Source of the DNA: Limanda limanda | Taxonomy: Eukaryota > Chordata > Actinopteri > Pleuronectiformes > Pleuronectidae | Length of the DNA stretch: 64,000 bases | Assembly: GCF_963576545.1 (NCBI RefSeq) | Contig: NW_026870461.1 | Span: 417,140-481,139, forward strand | Direction of reading: 5' to 3' | Shown here: piece by piece, positions 8,826-22,414 of the stretch | Layout: each line of letters opens with the position of its first letter | Numbering within the stretch: the first letter of the stretch is position 1 | The notes under the pieces: generated by a model | The model's input: only the letters and a program-made list of their open reading frames with translations | Databases searched by the model: none | What the model was told of the DNA's origin: nothing | Made by a program: the position numbers and the translations under genes

Positions 8826-11705
8826 GGAAAGTGGTTGCATCTGGACTAATTTGGGTCCTGCGGATCGATTGGTACCATCCCCGAGCTTGTACGACTTTCG
8901 GAAGAGGTCGACCGACGAAATTCCCCCAAATCTGAGGAGATATTCTTGAATAACTTTTTTTGTGAAGGTCGGAGAGACTTGCAAGTAGGCTCTACCCCCA
9001 CTAAATGGGGTAGCGCGCATCGATCGGTACCATCCTTGAGCTTCTCCGACTTTCGGAAGGGTTAGGGTTAGGGTTAGGGATAAAAGCACATAGGAGAAAG
9101 AGATATTCTTGAATAACTTTTTTTGTGAAGGTCGGAGAGACTTGCAAGTAGGCTCTACCCCCACTAAATGGGGTTGCGCGCATCGATCGGTACCATCCTT
9201 GAGCTTCTCCGACTTTCGGAAGGGTTAGGGTTAGGGTTAGGGATGAAAGCACATAGGAGAAAGAGATATTCTTGAATAACTTTTTTTGTGAAGGTCGGAG
9301 AGACTTGGAAAGTGGTTGCATCTGGACTAATTTGGGTCCTGCAGATCGATTGGTACCATCCCCGAGCTTGTACGACCTTCGGAAGAGGTCGACCGACGAA
9401 ATTCCCCCAAATCTGAGGAGATATTCTTGAATAACTTTTTTTGTGAAGGTCGGAGAGACTTGCAAGTAGGCTCTACCCCCACTAAATGGGGTAGCGCGCA
9501 TCGATCGGTACCATCCTTGAGCTTCTCCGACTTTCGGAAGGGTTAGGGTTAGGGTTAGGGATGAAAGCACATAGGAGAAAGAGATATTCTTGAATAACTT
9601 TTTTTGTGAAGGTCGGAGAGACTTGCAAGTAGGCTCTACCCCCACTAAATGGGGTTGCGCGCATCGATCGGTACCATCCTTGAGCTTCTCCGACTTTCGG
9701 AAGGGTTAGGGTTAGGGTTAGGGATGAAAGCACATAGGAGAAAGAGATATTCTTGAATAACTTTTTTTGTGAAGGTCGGAGAGACTTGGAAAGTGGTTGC
9801 ATCTGGACTAATTTGGGTCCTGCAGATCGATTGGTACCATCCCCGAGCTTGTACGACCTTCGGAAGAGGTCGACCGACGAAATTCCCCCAAATCTGAGGA
9901 GATATTCTTGAATAACTTTTTTTGTGAAGGTCGGAGAGACTTGCAAGTAGGCTCTACCCCCACTAAATGGGGTAGCGCGCATCGATCGGTACCATCCTTG
10001 AGCTTCTCCGACTTTCGGAAGGGTTAGGGTTAGGGTTAGGGATGAAAGCACATAGGAGAAAGAGATATTCTTGAATAACTTTTTTTGTGAAGGTCGGAGA
10101 GACTTGCAAGTAGGCTCTACCCCCACTAAATGGGGTAGCGCGCATCGATCGGTACCATCCTTGAGCTTCTCCGACTTTCGGAAGGGTTAGGGTTAGGGTT
10201 AGGGATGAAAGCACATAGGAGAAAGAGATATTCTTGAATAACTTTTTTTGTGAAGGTCGGAGAGACTTGGAAAGTGGTTGCATCTGGACTAATTTGGGTC
10301 CTGCAGATCGATTGGTACCATCCCCGAGCTTGTACGACCTTCGGAAGAGGTCGACCGACGAAATTCCCCCAAATCTGAGGAGATATTCTTGAATAACTTT
10401 TTTTGTGAAGGTCGGAGAGACTTGCAAGTAGGCTCTACCCCCACTAAATGGGGTAGCGCGCATCGATCGGTACCATCCTTGAGCTTCTCCGACTTTCGGA
10501 AGGGTTAGGGTTAGGGTTAGGAATGAAAGCACATAGGAGAAAGAGATATTCTTGAATAACTTTTTTTGTGAAGGTCGGAGAGACTTGCAAGTAGGCTCTA
10601 CCCCCACTAAATGGGGTAGCGCGCATCGATCGGTACCATCCTTGAGCTTCTCCGACTTTCGGAAGGGTTAGGGTTAGGGTTAGGGATGAAAGCACATAGG
10701 AGAAAGAGATATTCTTGAATAACTTTTTTTGTGAAGGTCGGAGAGACTTGGAAAGTGGTTGCATCTGGACTAATTTGGGTCCTGCGGATCGATTGGTACC
10801 ATCCCCGAGCTTGTACGACCTTCGGAAGAGGTCGACCGACGAAATTCCCCCAAATCTGAGGAGATATTCTTGAATAACTTTTTTTGTGAAGGTCGGAGAG
10901 ACTTGCAAGTAGGCTCTACCCCCACTAAATGGGGTAGCGCGCATCGATCGGTACCATCCTTGAGCTTCTCCGACTTTCGGAAGGGTTAGGGTTAGGGTTA
11001 GGGATGAAAGCACATAGGAGAAAGAGATATTCTTGAATAACTTTTTTTGTGAAGGTCGGAGAGACTTGCAAGTAGGCTCTACCCCCACTAAATGGGGTTG
11101 CGCGCATCGATCGGTACCATCCTTGAGCTTCTCCGACTTTCGGAAGGGTTAGGGTTAGGGATGAAAGCACATAGGAGAAAGAGATATTCTTGAATAACTT
11201 TTTTTGTGAAGGTCGGAGAGACTTGGAAAGTGGTTGCATCTGGACTAATTTGGGTCCTGCGGATCGATTGGTACCATCCCCGAGCTTGTACGACCTTCGG
11301 AAGAGGTCGACCGACGAAATTCCCCCAAATCTGAGGAGATATTCTTGAATAACTTTTTTTGTGAAGGTCGGAGAGACTTGCAAGTAGGCTCTACCCCCAC
11401 TAAATGGGGTAGCGCGCATCGATCGGTACCATCCTTGAGCTTCTCCGACTTTCGGAAGGGTTAGGGTTAGGGTTAGGGATGAAAGCACATAGGAGAAAGA
11501 GATATTCTTGAATAACTTTTTTTGTGAAGGTCGGAGAGACTTGCAAGTAGGCTCTACCCCCACTAAATGGGGTTGCGCGCATCGATCGGTACCATCCTTG
11601 AGCTTCTCCGACTTTCGGAAGGGTTAGGGTTAGGGTTAGGGATGAAAGCACATAGGAGAAAGAGATATTCTTGAATAACTTTTTTTGTGAAGGTCGGAGA
11701 GACTT
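8826..11705 (+). repeat. Regular AAB HOR block 2
   Basis: B starts at 8826, 9307, 9788, 10269, 10750 and 11225, each followed by two A monomers. Private variants are gggataaaag in A 8981 (near 9078) and ttaggaatg in A 10424 (near 10518), which breaks the fourth GGG run. A 11068 is short (157 bp). About 9.4-11.5 kb is closely matched at 21.3-23.4 kb with an 11828-bp offset. Confidence 0.94.
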
Positions 11706-12023
11706 GGAAAGTGGTTGCATCTGGACTAATTTGGGTCCTGCGGATCGATTGGTACCATCCCCGAGCTTGTACGACCTTCGGAAGAGGTCGACCGACGAAA
11801 TTCCCCCAAATCTGAGGAGATATTCTTGAATAACTTTTTTTGTGAAGGTCGGAGAGACTTGCAAGTAGGCTCTACCCCCACTAAATGGGGTAGCACACAT
11901 CGATCGGTACCATCCTTGAGCTTCTCCGACTTTCGGAAGGGTTAGGGTTAGGGTTAGGGATGAAAGCACATAGGAGAAAGAGATATTCTTGAATAACTTT
12001 TTTTGTGAAGGTCGGAGAGACTT
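11706..12023 (+). repeat. AB-dimer unit (318 bp)
   Basis: B 11706-11860 is followed by a single A (11861-12023) with the gcacac variant, then B at 12024. The equivalent A at 6743 is preceded by another A, so this dimer marks the left breakpoint of the long duplicated segment. Confidence 0.93.
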
Positions 12024-12498
12024 GGAAAGTGGTTGCATCTGGACTAATTTGGGTCCTGCGGATCGATTGGTACCATCCCCGAGCTTGTACGACCTTCGGA
12101 AGAGGTCGACCGACGAAATTCCCCCAAATCTGAGGAGATATTCTTGAATAACTTTTTTTGTGAAGGTCGGAGAGACTTGCAAGTAGGCTCTACCCCCACT
12201 AAATGGGGTAGCGCGCATCGATCGGTACCATCCTTGAGCTTCTCCGACTTTCGGAAGGGTTAGGGTTAGGGTTAGGGATGAAAGCACATAGGAGAAAGAG
12301 ATATTCTTGAATAACTTTTTTTGTGAAGGTCGGAGAGACTTGCAAGTAGGCTCTACCCCCACTAAATGGGGTTGCGCGCATCGATCGGTACCATCATTGA
12401 GCTTCTCCGACTTTCGGAAGGGTTAGGGTTAGGGATGAAAGCACATAGGAGAAAGAGATATTCTTGAATAACTTTTTTTGTGAAGGTCGGAGAGACTT
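12024..12498 (+). repeat. Regular AAB unit, 475 bp
   Basis: B 12024-12178, A 12179-12341 and the short A 12342-12498 (157 bp, ccatcattgagc). It is the counterpart of the unit starting at 6906. Confidence 0.93.
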
Positions 12499-13142
12499 GG
12501 AAAGTGGTTGCATCTGGACTAATTTGGGTCCTGCGGATCGATTGGTACCATCCCCGAGCTTGTACGACCTTCGGAAGAGGTCGACCGACGAAATTCCCCC
12601 AAATCTGAGGAGATATTCTTGAATAACTTTTTTTGTGAAGGTCGGAGAGACTTGCAAGTAGGCTTTACCCCCACTAAATGGGGTAGCGCGCATCGATCGG
12701 TACCATCCTTGAGCTTCTCCGACTTTCGGAAGGGTTAGGGTTAGGGTTAGGGATGAAAGCACATAGGAGAAAGAGATATTCTTGAATAACTTTTTTTGTG
12801 AAGGTCGGAGAGACTTGCAAGTAGGCTCTACCCCCACTAAATGGGGTTGCGCGCATCGATCAGTACCATCCTTGAGCTTCTCCGACTTTCGGAAGGGTTA
12901 GGGTTAGGGTTAGGGATGAAAGCACATAGGAGAAAGAGATATTCTTGAATAACTTTTTTTGTGAAGGTCGGAGAGACTTGTAAGTAGGCTCTACCCCCAC
13001 TAAATGGGGTTGCGCGCATCGATCGGTACCATCCTTGAGCTTCTCCGACTTTCGGAAGGGTTAGGGTTAGGGTTAGGGATGAAAGCACATAGGAGAAAGA
13101 GATATTCTTGAATAACTTTTTTTGTGAAGGTCGGAGAGACTT
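12499..13142 (+). repeat. AAAB-type unit
   Basis: B 12499-12653, then A at 12654 (ggctttacc, full length), 12817 (with gatcag in place of gatcgg) and 12980. B follows at 13143. It is the counterpart of 7381-8018. Confidence 0.93.
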
Positions 13143-13949
13143 GGAAAGTGGTTGCATCTGGACTAATTTGGGTCCTGCAGATCGATTGGTACCATCCCCG
13201 AGCTTGTACGACCTTCGGAAGAGGTCGACCGACGAAATTCCCCCAAATCTGAGGAGATATTCTTGAATAACGTTTTTTGTGAAGGTCGGAGAGACTTGCA
13301 AGTAGGCTCTACCCCCACTAAATGGGGTAGCGCGCATCGATCGGTACCATCCTTGAGCTTCTCCGACTTTCGGAAGGGTTAGGGTTAGGGTTAGGGATGA
13401 AAGCACATAGGAGAAAGAGATATTCTTGAATAACTTTTTTTGTGAAGGTCGGAGAGACTTGCAAGTAGGCTCTACCCCCACTAAATGGGGTAGCGCGCAT
13501 CGATCGGTACCATCCTTGAGCTTCTCCGACTTTCGGAAGGGTTAGGGTTAGGGTTAGGGATGAAAGCACATAGGAGAAAGAGATATTCTTGAATAACTTT
13601 TTTTGTGAAGGTCGGAGAGACTTGCAAGTAGGCTCTACCCCCACTAAATGGGGTAGCGCGCATCGATCGGTACCATCCTTGAGCTTCTCCGACTTTCGGA
13701 AGGGTTAGGGTTAGGGTTAGGGATGAAAGCACATAGGAGAAAGAGATATTCTTGAATAACTTTTTTTGTGAAGGTCGGAGAGACTTGCAAGTAGGCTCTA
13801 CCCCCACTAAATGGGGTTGCGCGCATCGATCGGTACCATCCTTGAGCTTCTCCGACTTTCGGAAGGGTTAGGGTTAGGGTTAGGGATGAAAGCACATAGG
13901 AGAAAGAGATATTCTTGAATAACTTTTTTTGTGAAGGTCGGAGAGACTT
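13143..13949 (+). repeat. AAAAB-type unit (807 bp)
   Basis: B 13143-13297 has the AACGTT tail change (near 13271). A monomers follow at 13298, 13461, 13624 and 13787. It is the second of three such units in the window. Confidence 0.95.
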
Positions 13950-16900
13950 GGAAAGTGGTTGCATCTGGACTAATTTGGGTCCTGCGGATCGATTGGTACC
14001 ATCCCCGAGCTTGTACGACCTTCGGAAGAGGTCGACCGACGAAATTCCCCCAAATCTGAGGAGATATTCTTGAATAACTTTTTTTGTGAAGGTCGGAGAG
14101 ACTTGCAAGTAGGCTCTACCCCCACTAAATGGGGTAGCGCGCATCGATCGGTACCATCCTTGACCTTCTCCGACTTTCGGAAGGGTTAGGGTTAGGGTTA
14201 GGGATAAAAGCACATAGGAGAAAGAGATATTCTTGAATAACTTTTTTTGTGAAGGTCGGAGAGACTTGCAAGTAGGCTCTACCCCCACTAAATGGGGTTG
14301 CGCGCATCGATCGGTACCATCCTTGAGCTTCTCCGACTTTCGGAAGGGTTAGGGTTAGGGTTAGGGATGAAAGCACATAGGAGAAAGAGATATTCTTGAA
14401 TAACTTTTTTTGTGAAGGTCGGAGAGACTTGGAAAGTGGTTGCATCTGGACTAATTTGGGTCCTGCAGATCGATTGGTACCATCCCCGAGCTTGTACGAC
14501 CTTCGGAAGAGGTCGACCGACGAAATTCCCCCAAATCTGAGGAGATATTCTTGAATAACTTTTTTTGTGAAGGTCGGAGAGACTTGCAAGTAGGCTCTAC
14601 CCCCACTAAATGGGGTAGCGCGCATCGATCGGTACCATCCTTGAGCTTCTCCGACTTTCGGAAGGGTTAGGGTTAGGGTTAGGGATGAAAGCACATAGGA
14701 GAAAGAGATATTCTTGAATAACTTTTTTTGTGAAGGTCGGAGAGACTTGCAAGTAGGCTCTACCCCCACTAAATGGGGTTGCGCGCATCGATCGGTACCA
14801 TCCTTGAGCTTCTCCGACTTTCGGAAGGGTTAGGGTTAGGGTTAGGGATGAAAGCACATAGGAGAAAGAGATATTCTTGAATAACTTTTTTTGTGAAGGT
14901 CGGAGAGACTTGGAAAGTGGTTGCATCTGGACTAATTTGGGTCCTGCAGATCGATTGGTACCATCCCCGAGCTTGTACGACCTTCGGAAGAGGTCGACCG
15001 ACGAAATTCCCCCAAATCTGAGGAGATATTCTTGAATAACTTTTTTTGTGAAGGTCGGAGAGACTTGCAAGTAGGCTCTACCCCCACTAAATGGGGTAGC
15101 GCGCATCGATCGGTACCATCCTTGAGCTTCTCCGACTTTTGGAAGGGTTAGGGTTAGGGTTAGGGATGAAAGCACATAGGAGAAAGAGATATTCTTGAAT
15201 AACTTTTTTTGTGAAGGTCGGAGAGACTTGCAAGTAGGCTCTACCCCCACTAAATGGGGTAGCGCGCATCGATCGGTACCATCCTTGAGCTTCTCCGACT
15301 TTCGGAAGGGTTAGGGTTAGGGTTAGGGATGAAAGCACATAGGAGAAAGAGATATTCTTGAATAACTTTTTTTGTGAAGGTCGGAGAGACTTGGAAAGTG
15401 GTTGCATCTGGACTAATTTGGGTCCTGCAGATCGATTGGTACCATCCCCGAGCTTGTACGACCTTCGGAAGAGGTCGACCGACGAAATTCCCCCAAATCT
15501 GAGGAGATATTCTTGTATAACTTTTTTTGTGAAGGTCGGAGAGACTTGCAAGTAGGCTCTACCCCCACTAAATGGGGTAGCGCGCATCGATCGGTACCAT
15601 CCTTGAGCTTCTCCGACTTTCGGAAGGGTTAGGGTTAGGGATGAAAGCACATAGGAGAAAGAGATATTCTTGAATAACTTTTTTTGTGAAGGTCGGAGAG
15701 ACTTGCAAGTAGGCTCTACCCCCACTAAATGGGGTAGCGCACATCGATCGGTACCATCCTTGAGCTTCTCCGACTTTCGGAAGGGTTAGGGTTAGGGTTA
15801 GGGATGAAAGCACATAGGAGAAAGAGATATTCTTGAATAACTTTTTTTGTGAAGGTCGGAGAGACTTGGAAAGTGGTTGCATCTGGACTAATTTGGGTCC
15901 TGCGGATCGATTGGTACCATCCCCGAGCTTGTACGACCTTCGGAAGAGGTCGACCGACGAAATTCCCCCAAATCTGAGGAGATATTCTTGAATAACTTTT
16001 TTTGTGAAGGTCGGAGAGACTTGCAAGTAGGCTCTACCCCCACTAAATGGGGTAGCGCGCATCGATCGGTACCATCCTTGAGCTTCTCCGACTTTCGGAA
16101 GGGTTAGGGTTAGGGTTAGGGATGAAAGCACATAGGAGAAAGAGATATTCTTGAATAACTTTTTTTGTGAAGGTCGGAGAGACTTGCAAGTAGGCTCTAC
16201 CCCCACTAAATGGGGTAGCGCGCATCGATCGGTACCATCCTTGAGCTTCTCCGACTTTCGGAAGGGTTAGGGTTAGGGTTAGGGATGAAAGCACATAGGA
16301 GAAAGAGATATTCTTGAATAACTTTTTTTGTGAAGGTCGGAGAGACTTGGAAAGTGGTTGCATCTGGACTAATTTGGGTCCTGCAGATCGATTGGTACCA
16401 TCCCCGAGCTTGTACGACCTTCGGAAGAGGTCGACCGACGAAATTCCCCCAAATCTGAGGAGATATTCTTGAATAACTTTTTTTGTGAAGGTCGGAGAGA
16501 CTTGCAAGTAGGCTCTACCCCCACTAAATGGGGTAGCGCGCATCGATCGGTACCATCCTTGAGCTTCTCCGACTTTCGGAAGGGTTAGGGTTAGGGTTAG
16601 GGATGAAAGCACATAGGAGAAAGAGATATTCTTGAATAACTTTTTTTGTGAAGGTCGGAGAGACTTGCAAGTAGGCTCTACCCCCACTAAATGGGGTAGC
16701 GCACATCGATCGGTACCATCCTTGAGCTTCTCCGACTTTCGGAAGGGTTAGGGTTAGGGTTAGGGATGAAAGCACATAGGAGAAAGAGATATTCTTGAAT
16801 AACTTTTTTTGTGAAGGTCGGAGAGACTTGGAAAGTGGTTGCATCTGGACTAATTTGGGTCCTGCGGATCGATTGGTACCATCCCCGAGCTTGTACGACC

Positions 16901-17459
16901 TTCGGAAGAGGTCGACCGACGAAATTCCCCCAAATCTGAGGAGATATTCTTGAATAACTTTTTTTGTGAAGGTCGGAGAGACTTGCAAGTAGGCTCTACC
17001 CCCACTAAATGGGGTAGCGCGCATCGATCGGTACCATCCTTGAGCTTCTCCGACTTTCGGAAGGGTTAGGGTTAGGGTTAGGGATGAAAGCACATAGGAG
17101 AAAGAGATATTCTTGAATAACTTTTTTTGTGAAGGTCGGAGAGACTTGCAAGTAGGCTCTACCCCCACTAAATGGGGTTGCGCGCATCGATCGGTACCAT
17201 CCTTGAGCTTCTCCGACTTTCGGAAGGGTTAGGGTTAGGGATGAAAGCACATAGGAGAAAGAGATATTCTTGAATAACTTTTTTTGTGAAGGTCGGAGAG
17301 ACTTGGAAAGTGGTTGCATCTGGACTAATTTGGGTCCTGCAGATCGATTGGTACCATCCCCGAGCTTGTACGACCTTCGGAAGAGGTCGACCGACGAAAT
17401 TCCCCCAAATCTGAGGAGATATTCTTGAATAACTTTTTTTGTGAAGGTCGGAGAGACTT

Positions 17460-20400
17460 GCAAGTAGGCTCTACCCCCACTAAATGGGGTAGCGCGCATC
17501 GATCGGTACCATCCTTGAGCTTCTCCGACTTTCGGAAGGGTTAGGGTTAGGGTTAGGGATGAAAGCACATAGGAGAAAGAGATATTCTTGAATAACTTTT
17601 TTTGTGAAGGTCGGAGAGACTTGCAAGTAGGCTCTACCCCCACTAAATGGGGTAGCGCGCATCGATCGGTACCATCCTTGAGCTTCTCCGACTTTCGGAA
17701 GGGTTAGGGTTAGGGTTAGGGATGAAAGCACATAGGAGAAAGAGATATTCTTGAATAACTTTTTTTGTGAAGGTCGGAGAGACTTGGAAAGTGGTTGCAT
17801 CTGGACTAATTTGGGTCCTGCAGATCGATTGGTACCATCCCCGAGCTTGTACGACCTTCGGAAGAGGTCGACCGACGAAATTCCCCCAAATCTGAGGAGA
17901 TATTCTTGAATAACTTTTTTTGTGAAGGTCGGAGAGACTTGCAAGTAGGCTCTACCCCCACTAAATGGGGTAGCGCGCATCGATCGGTACCATCCTTGAG
18001 CTTCTCCGACTTTCGGAAGGGTTAGGGTTAGGGTTAGGGATGAAAGCACATAGGAGAAAGAGATATTCTTGAATAACTTTTTTTGTGAAGGTCGGAGAGA
18101 CTTGCAAGTAGGCTCTACCCCCACTAAATGGGGTAGCGCACATCGATTGGTACCATCCTTGAGCTTCTCCGACTTTCGGAAGGGTTAGGGTTAGGGTTAG
18201 GGATGAAAGCACATAGGAGAAAGAGATATTCTTGAATAACTTTTTTTGTGAAGGTCGGAGAGACTTGGAAAGTGGTTGCATCTGGACTAATTTGGGTCCT
18301 GCGGATCGATTGGTACCATCCCCGAGCTTGTACGACCTTCGGAAGAGGTCGACCGACGAAATTCCCCCAAATCTGAGGAGATATTCTTGAATAACTTTTT
18401 TTGTGAAGGTCGGAGAGACTTGCAAGTAGGCTCTACCCCCACTAAATGGGGTAGCGCGCATCGATCGGTACCATCCTTGAGCTTCTCCGACTTTCGGAAG
18501 GGTTAGGGTTAGGGTTAGGGATGAAAGCACATAGGAGAAAGAGATATTCTTGAATAACTTTTTTTGTGAAGGTCGGAGAGACTTGCAAGTAGGCTCTACC
18601 CCCACTAAATGGGGTTGCGCGCATCGATCGGTACCATCCTTGAGCTTCTCCGACTTTCGGAAGGGTTAGGGTTAGGGATGAAAGCACATAGGAGAAAGAG
18701 ATATTCTTGAATAACTTTTTTTGTGAAGGTCGGAGAGACTTGGAAAGTGGTTGCATCTGGACTAATTTGGGTCCTGCGGATCGATTGGTACCATCCCCGA
18801 GCTTGTACGACCTTCGGAAGAGGTCGACCGACGAAATTCCCCCAAATCTGAGGAGATATTCTTGAATAACTTTTTTTGTGAAGGTCGGAGAGACTTGCAA
18901 GTAGGCTCTACCCCCACTAAATGGGGTAGCGCGCATCGATCGGTACCATCCTTGAGCTTCTCCGACTTTCGGAAGGGTTAGGGTTAGGGTTAGGGATGAA
19001 AGCACATAGGAGAAAGAGATATTCTTGAATAACTTTTTTTGTGAAGGTCGGAGAGACTTGCAAGTAGGCTCTACCCCCACTAAATGGGGTTGCGCGCATC
19101 GATCGGTACCATCCTTGAGCTTCTCCGACTTTCGGAAGGGTTAGGGTTAGGGATGAAAGCACATAGGAGAAAGAGATATTCTTGAATAACTTTTTTTGTG
19201 AAGGTCGGAGAGACTTGGAAAGTGGTTGCATCTGGACTAATTTGGGTCCTGCGGATCGATTGGTACCATCCCCGAGCTTGTACGACCTTCGGAAGAGGTC
19301 GACCGACGAAATTCCCCCAAATCTGAGGAGATATTCTTGAATAACTTTTTTTGTGAAGGTCGGAGAGACTTGCAAGTAGGCTCTACCCCCACTAAATGGG
19401 GTAGCGCGCATCGATCGGTACCATCCTTGAGCTTCTCCGACTTTCGGAAGGGTTAGGGTTAGGGTTAGGGATGAAAGCACATAGGAGAAAGAGATATTCT
19501 TGAATAACTTTTTTTGTGAAGGTCGGAGAGACTTGCAAGTAGGCTCTACCCCCACTAAATGGGGTAGCGCGCATCGATCGGTACCATCCTTGAGCTTCTC
19601 CGACTTTCGGAAGGGTTAGGGTTAGGGTTAGGGATGAAAGCACATAGGAGAAAGAGATATTCTTGAATAACTTTTTTTGTGAAGGTCGGAGAGACTTGGA
19701 AAGTGGTTGCATCTGGACTAATTTGGGTCCTGCAGATCGATTGGTACCATCCCCGAGCTTGTACGACCTTCGGAAGAGGTCGACCGACGAAATTCCCCCA
19801 AATCTGAGGAGATATTCTTGAATAACTTTTTTTGTGAAGGTCGGAGAGACTTGCAAGTAGGCTCTACCCCCACTAAATGGGGTAGCGCGCATCGATCGGT
19901 ACCATCCTTGAGCTTCTCCGACTTTCGGAAGGGTTAGGGTTAGGGTTAGGGATGAAAGCACATAGGAGAAAGAGATATTCTTGAATAACTTTTTTTGTGA
20001 AGGTCGGAGAGACTTGCAAGTAGGCTCTACCCCCACTAAATGGGGTAGCGCACATCGATTGGTACCATCCTTGAGCTTCTCCGACTTTCGGAAGGGTTAG
20101 GGTTAGGGTTAGGGATGAAAGCACATAGGAGAAAGAGATATTCTTGAATAACTTTTTTTGTGAAGGTCGGAGAGACTTGGAAAGTGGTTGCATCTGGACT
20201 AATTTGGGTCCTGCGGATCGATTGGTACCATCCCCGAGCTTGTACGACCTTCGGAAGAGGTCGACCGACGAAATTCCCCCAAATCTGAGGAGATATTCTT
20301 GAATAACTTTTTTTGTGAAGGTCGGAGAGACTTGCAAGTAGGCTCTACCCCCACTAAATGGGGTAGCGCGCATCGATCGGTACCATCCTTGAGCTTCTCC

Positions 20401-20971
20401 GACTTTCGGAAGGGTTAGGGTTAGGGTTAGGGATGAAAGCACATAGGAGAAAGAGATATTCTTGAATAACTTTTTTTGTGAAGGTCGGAGAGACTTGCAA
20501 GTAGGCTCTACCCCCACTAAATGGGGTTGCGCGCATCGATCGGTACCATCCTTGAGCTTCTCCGACTTTCGGAAGGGTTAGGGTTAGGGATGAAAGCACA
20601 TAGGAGAAAGAGATATTCTTGAATAACTTTTTTTGTGAAGGTCGGAGAGACTTGGAAAGTGGTTGCATCTGGACTAATTTGGGTCCTGCGGATCGATTGG
20701 TACCATCCCCGAGCTTGTACGACCTTCGGAAGAGGTCGACCGACGAAATTCCCCCAAATCTGAGGAGATATTCTTGAATAACTTTTTTTGTGAAGGTCGG
20801 AGAGACTTGCAAGTAGGCTCTACCCCCACTAAATGGGGTAGCGCGCATCGATCGGTACCATCCTTGAGCTTCTCCGACTTTCGGAAGGGTTAGGGTTAGG
20901 GTTAGGGATGAAAGCACATAGGAGAAAGAGATATTCTTGAATAACTTTTTTTGTGAAGGTCGGAGAGACTT
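17460..20971 (+). repeat. Tandem duplication with 1912-bp offset (four HORs)
   Basis: A private double change, gcgcacatcgattgg, is present in A 18104 and A 20016, 1912 bp apart. The G/A state at B offset 37 agrees for 17786/19698, 18267/20179 and 18742/20654, and the short A at 18585 matches the short A at 20497. The match stops near 19060/20972, where the A lengths differ. Confidence 0.85.
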
Positions 20972-22251
20972 GCAAGTAGGCTCTACCCCCACTAAATGGG
21001 GTTGCGCGCATCGATCGGTACCATCCTTGAGCTTCTCCGACTTTCGGAAGGGTTAGGGTTAGGGTTAGGGATGAAAGCACATAGGAGAAAGAGATATTCT
21101 TGAATAACTTTTTTTGTGAAGGTCGGAGAGACTTGGAAAGTGGTTGCATCTGGACTAATTTGGGTCCTGCGGATCGATTGGTACCATCCCCGAGCTTGTA
21201 CGACCTTCGGAAGAGGTCGACCGACGAAATTCCCCCAAATCTGAGGAGATATTCTTGAATAACTTTTTTTGTGAAGGTCGGAGAGACTTGCAAGTAGGCT
21301 CTACCCCCACTAAATGGGGTAGCGCGCATCGATCGGTACCATCCTTGAGCTTCTCCGACTTTCGGAAGGGTTAGGGTTAGGGTTAGGGATGAAAGCACAT
21401 AGGAGAAAGAGATATTCTTGAATAACTTTTTTTGTGAAGGTCGGAGAGACTTGCAAGTAGGCTCTACCCCCACTAAATGGGGTTGCGCGCATCGATCGGT
21501 ACCATCCTTGAGCTTCTCCGACTTTCGGAAGGGTTAGGGTTAGGGTTAGGGATGAAAGCACATAGGAGAAAGAGATATTCTTGAATAACTTTTTTTGTGA
21601 AGGTCGGAGAGACTTGGAAAGTGGTTGCATCTGGACTAATTTGGGTCCTGCAGATCGATTGGTACCATCCCCGAGCTTGTACGACCTTCGGAAGAGGTCG
21701 ACCGACGAAATTCCCCCAAATCTGAGGAGATATTCTTGAATAACTTTTTTTGTGAAGGTCGGAGAGACTTGCAAGTAGGCTCTACCCCCACTAAATGGGG
21801 TAGCGCGCATCGATCGGTACCATCCTTGAGCTTCTCCGACTTTCGGAAGGGTTAGGGTTAGGGTTAGGGATGAAAGCACATAGGAGAAAGAGATATTCTT
21901 GAATAACTTTTTTTGTGAAGGTCGGAGAGACTTGCAAGTAGGCTCTACCCCCACTAAATGGGGTAGCGCGCATCGATCGGTACCATCCTTGAGCTTCTCC
22001 GACTTTCGGAAGGGTTAGGGTTAGGGTTAGGGATGAAAGCACATAGGAGAAAGAGATATTCTTGAATAACTTTTTTTGTGAAGGTCGGAGAGACTTGGAA
22101 AGTGGTTGCATCTGGACTAATTTGGGTCCTGCAGATCGATTGGTACCATCCCCGAGCTTGTACGACCTTCGGAAGAGGTCGACCGACGAAATTCCCCCAA
22201 ATCTGAGGAGATATTCTTGAATAACTTTTTTTGTGAAGGTCGGAGAGACTT

Positions 22252-22414
22252 GCAAGTAGGCTCTACCCCCACTAAATGGGGTAGCGCGCATCGATCGGTA
22301 CCATCCTTGAGCTTCTCCGACTTTCGGAAGGGTTAGGGTTAGGGTTAGGAATGAAAGCACATAGGAGAAAGAGATATTCTTGAATAACTTTTTTTGTGAA
22401 GGTCGGAGAGACTT
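22252..22414 (+). repeat. A monomer with broken fourth GGG run, copy of A 10424
   Basis: The tract ends ttaggaatg instead of ttagggatg, as in A 10424-10586 exactly 11828 bp upstream. Neighbouring A2 types (TTG, TAG, TAG, TTG) and B states agree on both sides, so the pair marks a duplicated or converted segment of about 2 kb. Confidence 0.85.

Larger units (their letters stand above)
11861..15547 (+). repeat. Second copy of a 3.6-kb array segment (source-like copy at 6743-10423)
   Basis: Offset is 5118 bp at the left and 5124 bp after one hexamer difference (A 7536 is 157 bp, A 12654 is 163 bp). Shared marks are gcacac (6743/11861), ccatcattgagc (7224/12342), ggctttacc (7536/12654), the AAAB then AAAAB order, AACGTT in the B tail (8019/13143), gggataaaag (8981/14105) and the G/A pattern at B offset 37. 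Either copy could be the older. Confidence 0.9.

Noticed and set aside
15358..15555. Plus-strand 65-codon open frame
   Set aside because: It exists only because one TGAATAA is changed to TGTATAA near 15516 in a B tail; it crosses B and is not seen in other copies.
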